Source of the DNA: an uncultured Clostridia bacterium
GTDB lineage: Bacteria > Bacillota > Clostridia > RUG12999
Assembly (NCBI GenBank): GCA_949739095.1
Contig: CATIYX010000207.1
Coordinates: forward strand, 1 to 18,197
Direction of reading: 5' to 3'
Length of the DNA: 18,197 bases
In this document: in pieces, positions 15,213 to 18,197 of the stretch
Layout: every line of letters starts with the position of its first letter
How positions within the stretch are numbered: the stretch's first letter is position 1
Notes under the pieces: generated by a model
What the model was told of the DNA's origin: nothing
The model's input: the letters and a program-made list of their open reading frames with translations, nothing else
Databases searched by the model: none
Made by a program: the position numbers and the translations under genes

Positions 15213-16877
15213 TTAGTCTATTAGCTTGTTGATTGCGCTGAGCAGAGCATAGATAGAAGCCGTAATAATATCGTTGTGGATACCAACGCCCCAAGTAATC
15301 TTTTTATCAGCACCGGTCACACCCACATAAGCAACGGCCTGAGAGCTGGACCCAATAGACAGTGCATGTTCTTTATAGACCAAATCAGAATATGAAATAT
15401 GCAGACTTTCCTGAAGAGCATTGCTAATAGCGTCTAAACGTCCGTTACCAAGAGCTTCAATTTGGAAGGGTTGACCATCCTTTTCAATTTTTAATTGGAC
15501 ACGCATCATATCATTGTCTGCATGTTCAAAACGGTGATGAATCAGTTGGACAGGCGCTGCGAGATTAACATATTCATGCATAAAAATATCTTTAATTTCA
15601 TCAGGCATGAGTTCCTTATGCTGATGGTCGGATACGCCTTTAACCACATAACCAAAATCTTCACGCATTTTCGGCGGCAGGTCAAATCCAAAATTTTGTT
15701 CCATCAAATATCCAATGCCGCCTTTGCCGGACTGGCTGTTGATACGGATAACATCGCTTTCATATTCACGGCCGATATCTTGTGGGTCAATCATCAGATA
15801 GGGAACAGTCCAATGCTGGCAGTCTTTTTCAAGACGCCATTTCATTCCTTTTGCAATTGCGTCTTGATGAGAACCAGAAAACGCAGCAAAGACAAGCTTT
15901 CCGCCATAGGGCTGACGTTCATAGACTTTCATACCTGTCAGCTTTTCGTACATTTGAGTCACTTCCGGTATATTTTCAAAGTCAAGTTGTGGGTCAACGC
16001 CATGTGAGAACATATTCAGCGCCAATGTGATGATATCCACATTGCCAGTCCGTTCACCGTTGCCGAACAATGTGCCTTCAATACGGTCCGCACCCGCCAG
16101 CAAACCTAATTCTGAATCGGCTACACCGCAGCCACGGTCATTGTGTGGGTGTAACGATACAATAACATTTTCACGGAAGTTTAAATGTTTGCACATGAAT
16201 TCTACTTGGCTGGCATATACGTGCGGCATGGAAAGCTGGACGGTAACAGGTAGATTGATAATCACTTTGTTGTCAGCAGTCGGTTTCCAAATATCTAAAA
16301 CGCGGTTACAGATTTCCAGTGCAAATTCCATTTCTGTTCCGGTGAAGCTTTCGGGAGAATATTCAAAACGAAAATCTCCTTCCGTTTCTGCGGCAATCTC
16401 TTTCAGCAATTTTGCGCCAAACACGGCGATATCAATGATTTCTTCTTTTGATTTGCGAAACACCTGTTCCCGTTGCGCGACAGAAGTGGAATTATATAAA
16501 TGTACTACTGCTTTTTTTGCACCTTTGAGCGCTTCAAATGTTTTTCGGATAATATGTTCGCGTGACTGTGTTAAGACCTGAATCGTAACATCGTCCGGAA
16601 TTAAATTCTGTTCAATTAATGTCCTTAAAAATAAATATTCTGTTTCGGAAGCAGCAGGGAATCCTACTTCAATTTCTTTGAAGCCGAGTTTCACCAGAAA
16701 TTGAAAGAATTCCAGTTTTTCTTCCAGTGTCATTGGGACAACCAGTGCTTGATTTCCGTCGCGTAGGTCAACGCTGCACCAAATAGGTGCTTTGTCAATA
16801 TAGGTTTTGCTTCCCCAGTCATTGCAGGATTCCGGCGGCATAAAATAGCCGCGGGTATATTTTTCTACATTTTTCAT
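15213..16877 (-). CDS. leuA: 2-isopropylmalate synthase (LeuA2 type)
   Basis: A 554-residue enzyme that condenses acetyl-CoA with 2-oxoisovalerate to 2-isopropylmalate, the first committed step of leucine synthesis in the cytoplasm. The HMGL-like TIM barrel shows DLRDGNQAL (residues 37-45, metal and catalytic region). It also has the metal-binding HPHNDRG (His243, His245) and the GNGERTGNVD signature. The C-terminal ~120 residues are the LeuA dimerisation/leucine-feedback domain, ending in the Gly/Ile-rich stretch GVGIHNDIITASIYALLSAI. The length and the N-terminal YTRGYFMPPE segment fit the longer LeuA2 type. ATG 16877 is preferred over ATG 16889, because the ribosome site AAAGGA (16894-16889) overlaps the latter. 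A complete T-box leader and promoter lie upstream. No other leucine gene follows, so it appears monocistronic. Confidence 0.95.
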   Translation of the reverse strand: MKNVEKYTRGYFMPPESCNDWGSKTYIDKAPIWCSVDLRDGNQALVVPMTLEEKLEFFQFLVKLGFKEIEVGFPAASETEYLFLRTLIEQNLIPDDVTIQVLTQSREHIIRKTFEALKGAKKAVVHLYNSTSVAQREQVFRKSKEEIIDIAVFGAKLLKEIAAETEGDFRFEYSPESFTGTEMEFALEICNRVLDIWKPTADNKVIINLPVTVQLSMPHVYASQVEFMCKHLNFRENVIVSLHPHNDRGCGVADSELGLLAGADRIEGTLFGNGERTGNVDIITLALNMFSHGVDPQLDFENIPEVTQMYEKLTGMKVYERQPYGGKLVFAAFSGSHQDAIAKGMKWRLEKDCQHWTVPYLMIDPQDIGREYESDVIRINSQSGKGGIGYLMEQNFGFDLPPKMREDFGYVVKGVSDHQHKELMPDEIKDIFMHEYVNLAAPVQLIHHRFEHADNDMMRVQLKIEKDGQPFQIEALGNGRLDAISNALQESLHISYSDLVYKEHALSIGSSSQAVAYVGVTGADKKITWGVGIHNDIITASIYALLSAINKLID

Positions 16878-16913
16878 AAGACAATTCATCCTTTCTCTTG
16901 TTATTTTAGCAAT

Positions 16914-16950
16914 AAAAAAAGCCCTTCACCTCTTTTTAGAGACGAAAGAC
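16914..16950 (-). terminator. Regulated terminator of the T-box leader
   Basis: On the minus strand, arms 16950-16938 and 16933-16921 pair over all 13 positions, including several G-U pairs, with a 4-base loop and seven T directly after (16920-16914). It ends 18 bases before the leuA ribosome site and competes with the antiterminator formed by the T-box sequence. Confidence 0.9.
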
Positions 16951-17190
16951 AAAACGCTTACGCGGTACCACTCTAATTCATATCAGGTAACAAAATGTAC
17001 TGATAATGCACTCTGCAGATACGGGCTAAAAGCCTTATATCCTCCTTGTGATAACGGTCAGGTGCCGGCGACGCCTACTTTTCTTTCAGCTTGCTACTCC
17101 GAGGCCAGTTCACATTCATTCCACAACTGTTTCACACCTGCCAACAGCTCTCTGAATTGCTTCCAGAATACTACTCTTCCTCTTCATCGT
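16914..17190 (-). promoter_or_regulatory. Leucine T-box riboswitch leader of leuA
   Basis: All standard parts are visible on the minus strand. The Stem I start (AGAGGAAGAGTAGT) is near 17185-17172 and the distal part reads CAGAGAGCTGTTGG. The specifier loop GTGAACTGG has CTG at 17108-17106, a leucine codon, and is followed by CCTCGGAG. The GCTGAAAG and GTAGGCG segments come next. The T-box sequence AGAGTGGTACCGCG (16974-16961) would bind the tRNA acceptor end. A terminator follows. Uncharged leucyl-tRNA would stabilise the antiterminator and switch leuA on. Confidence 0.95.
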
Positions 17191-17217
17191 ATTTAAAAAA
17201 CTTATGAAATTGATATT

Positions 17218-17246
17218 ATTATATTATATTTTTATCAATTATGCAA
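17218..17246 (-). promoter_or_regulatory. Sigma-A promoter of leuA
   Basis: On the minus strand TTGCAT (17246-17241), 17 bp, then TATAAT (17223-17218). Start expected near 17211, about 20 bases before the T-box Stem I. The space 17247-17355 between this and the cotJ promoter is AT-rich; I see nothing further in it. Confidence 0.7.
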
Positions 17247-17355
17247 TCGGCATAATGAACAAAATAAAAACGATTTTTTGGAGAGAATTTTTAGTTTTCG
17301 GATATATCATATGATAAATCTAATTCGATATAACGTTTGTATTGCCAGAAGCATA

Positions 17356-17384
17356 TCATATTATTGTATGAAGTGTCATACAAT
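17356..17384 (+). promoter_or_regulatory. Sigma-E promoter of the cotJ operon
   Basis: TCATATT (17356-17362), exactly 14 bp, then CATACAAT (17377-17384). Both boxes agree fully with the mother-cell sigma-E consensus. RNA would start near 17391, 24 bases before cotJA. The -10 lies in a palindrome, TTGTATG-N6-CATACAA (17364-17370 and 17377-17383). Confidence 0.85.
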
Positions 17385-17414
17385 AAGCTTTTGACTGAAA
17401 GGATGAATTTCTAT

Positions 17415-17588
17415 ATGCAAGAAATTGTAAATGATATGACGTCCGTGGTGAACATGAGACTGGCATATGCCTACGTTCTTCCACAGGTGTTTGAAAATCT
17501 TTATTCGCCGAATGAGGCGCTTCAAAATGGAACGCTGTTTCGGGATTTAAACATTCCGATGGAAGTTTATGGACCAATGGGGAACTAA
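17415..17588 (+). CDS. cotJA: Spore coat protein CotJA
   Basis: A 57-residue spore-coat component made in the mother cell and assembled with CotJB and CotJC. The family-like part is the short LAYAYVLPQVFENLYSPNEA segment followed by GTLFRDLNIP and a conserved Pro-rich end. ATG 17415 is chosen because AAAGGA (17398-17403) lies 11 bases upstream. The earlier in-frame ATG (17403) overlaps that site, and longer readings run through the promoter. It is first of three collinear genes, nine bases before the earliest start of cotJB, behind a sigma-E promoter. Confidence 0.88.
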   Translation: MQEIVNDMTSVVNMRLAYAYVLPQVFENLYSPNEALQNGTLFRDLNIPMEVYGPMGN

Positions 17589-17597
17589 GAAATAATA

Positions 17598-17870
17598 ATG
17601 GAGGAATTGAAGGTGACGATTAATATGGCAGGCAGAGATGAGCTGATGAAACAGCTTATGACCTATGATTTTGTAGAAAAAGAATTGAACTTGTTTTTAG
17701 ATACGCATCCCATGGATATGAAAGCGCTGGAAATGCATAAAAGTGTTGCAGAAAAAGCAATGGAACTGCGTGCGGAATTTGTGCAGAAATATGGTCCGAT
17801 TTCGCCAAACGAATGTCGGTCTTTAGAAAAATGGTGCTGGATTGAAGGTCCATGGCCGTGGGAGAATTAA
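17598..17870 (+). CDS. cotJB: Spore coat protein CotJB
   Basis: A protein of 85 or 90 residues of the CotJB family. The diagnostic segment is DFVEKELNLFLDTHP, followed by the C-terminal YGPISPNE...W-IEGPWPWEN. The ATG at 17598 has no ribosome site. The in-frame GTG at 17613 has GGAGG (17600-17604) eight bases upstream and is the more likely start, giving 85 residues; the larger range is given here. It acts in the inner spore coat together with CotJA and the catalase-like CotJC. It lies 48 bp before cotJC in the same operon. Confidence 0.92.
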   Translation: MEELKVTINMAGRDELMKQLMTYDFVEKELNLFLDTHPMDMKALEMHKSVAEKAMELRAEFVQKYGPISPNECRSLEKWCWIEGPWPWEN

Positions 17871-17918
17871 AATCTATTAAATTTGAGCGCATAGCGCAAT
17901 AGGAGGTACCCATTATTT

Positions 17919-18104
17919 ATGTGGCAATATGAAAAGAAATTACAGTTTCCAATTAATATTAAACATGCAAACCCCAAATTAGCACAGCTTATCATCAGTC
18001 AATACGGCGGGCCAAACGGTGAACTGGGCGCGTCGCTGCGGTATTTGTCCCAGCGTTTTTCCATGACGGATAACGTTTGTAAAGGGATTTTAACGGACAT
18101 AGGT
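17919..18104 (+). pseudogene. cotJC: CotJC (manganese-catalase-like coat protein), interrupted after ~62 residues
   Basis: The N-terminus fits CotJC well: MWQYEKKLQFPINI, then AQLIISQYGGPNGELGAS, LRYLSQRF and LTDIG. In the family LTDIG is followed by TEEFAHLE, which holds metal ligands of the di-manganese site. Here the match stops at 18104 and the following residues are unrelated, although the frame stays open by chance to the window end. The start ATG 17919 has AGGAGGT (17901-17907). The complete enzyme needs ~190 residues, so the gene is interrupted by other DNA whose far side, possibly with the rest of cotJC, lies beyond the window. If the interruption is removed at the RNA or DNA level, the gene could still be functional. 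Confidence 0.8.
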
Positions 18105-18197
18105 ATGTCGGGCTTAAAATGCTCCCACACAAGTCATCAGCACTTAACACTGAATTTAACACTACTTTCCATTTGTATGGGAGCAAGTTTAAATAAA
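18105..18197 (+). mobile_element. Left end of an insertion in cotJC, possibly a group I intron/IStron
   Basis: The sequence starts where the CotJC match ends. The end of the upstream cotJC sequence, TAGGT (18100-18104), can pair with GCTTA (18112-18116) across a 7-base loop, giving a P1-like helix with a U-G pair at the boundary, as at group I 5' splice sites. A hairpin follows: TGCTCCCA (18120-18127) with TGGGAGCA (18178-18185), extended inward by about six more pairs after one mismatch, like P2. Its loop carries a direct repeat TTAACACT (18144-18151 and 18156-18163). Only 93 bases are visible, so an insertion sequence or a recombinase-excised element cannot be excluded. Confidence 0.5.

Noticed and set aside
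15495..16581. Long plus-strand frames (170 and 184 codons) opposite leuA
   Set aside because: They are antisense shadows of the well-supported leuA; no ribosome sites and no recognisable domains.
1..18197. CRISPR array, rRNA or tRNA genes
   Set aside because: No regularly spaced repeats and no cloverleaf or rRNA sequence were seen on either strand; the repeated structures present are hairpins and the T-box.

Overview
The window looks like part of the chromosome of a low-GC, endospore-forming Firmicute of the Clostridia type, probably an anaerobic glycan degrader. The evidence is strong AGGAGG-type ribosome binding sites, a leucine T-box leader, a cotJ spore-coat operon with a near-perfect sigma-E promoter, Lpl-type oligosaccharide ABC transporter genes and AraC regulators fused to sensor domains. 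I cannot assign a genus.

Region 1 (1-10650, + strand) is a polysaccharide utilisation locus. It holds the C-terminal part of a solute-binding protein, two permeases of the LplB/YtcP-like type, and a terminator. A membrane-anchored AraC regulator follows, then a secreted family-8 polysaccharide lyase (hyaluronate/chondroitin/xanthan lyase family). Next come a protein with a possible deacetylase-like fold and an overlapping 72-residue zinc-ribbon protein. The lyase would cut a uronic-acid polymer outside the cell, the ABC system would import the fragments, and the AraC sensor would control the response. The ATPase and the enzymes for unsaturated oligosaccharides are not in the window.

Region 2 (10651-13219) holds a hairpin-rich spacer, a minus-strand FAD-dependent oxidoreductase and a divergent PocR/AraC regulator. 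Two 10-bp direct repeats 21 bp apart lie between the two genes and look like an AraC-type operator.

Region 3 (13220-15182) holds a 47-residue ORF translationally coupled to a large serine recombinase. Directly after the recombinase stop is an open stretch that reads like the last ~27 residues of a sigma-K-type sigma factor, closed by its own stop and a bidirectional terminator. This is the arrangement expected at one end of a skin-like element that splits sigK. The 5' part of the sigma gene is not in the window, so the element may extend leftward and contain the glycan locus.

Region 4 (15183-18197) holds leuA on the minus strand, with a complete T-box leader (specifier CUG, Leu) and promoter, and the divergent cotJA-cotJB-cotJC operon on the plus strand. 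cotJC matches its family for ~62 residues and then diverges abruptly at about 18104/18105. The new sequence can form a P1-like helix with the end of the upstream cotJC sequence and a strong P2-like hairpin, so a group I intron or IStron is possible. Another mobile or developmentally excised element is the alternative. Two sporulation genes in 18 kb thus appear to be interrupted, and these junctions are the most interesting part of the window.
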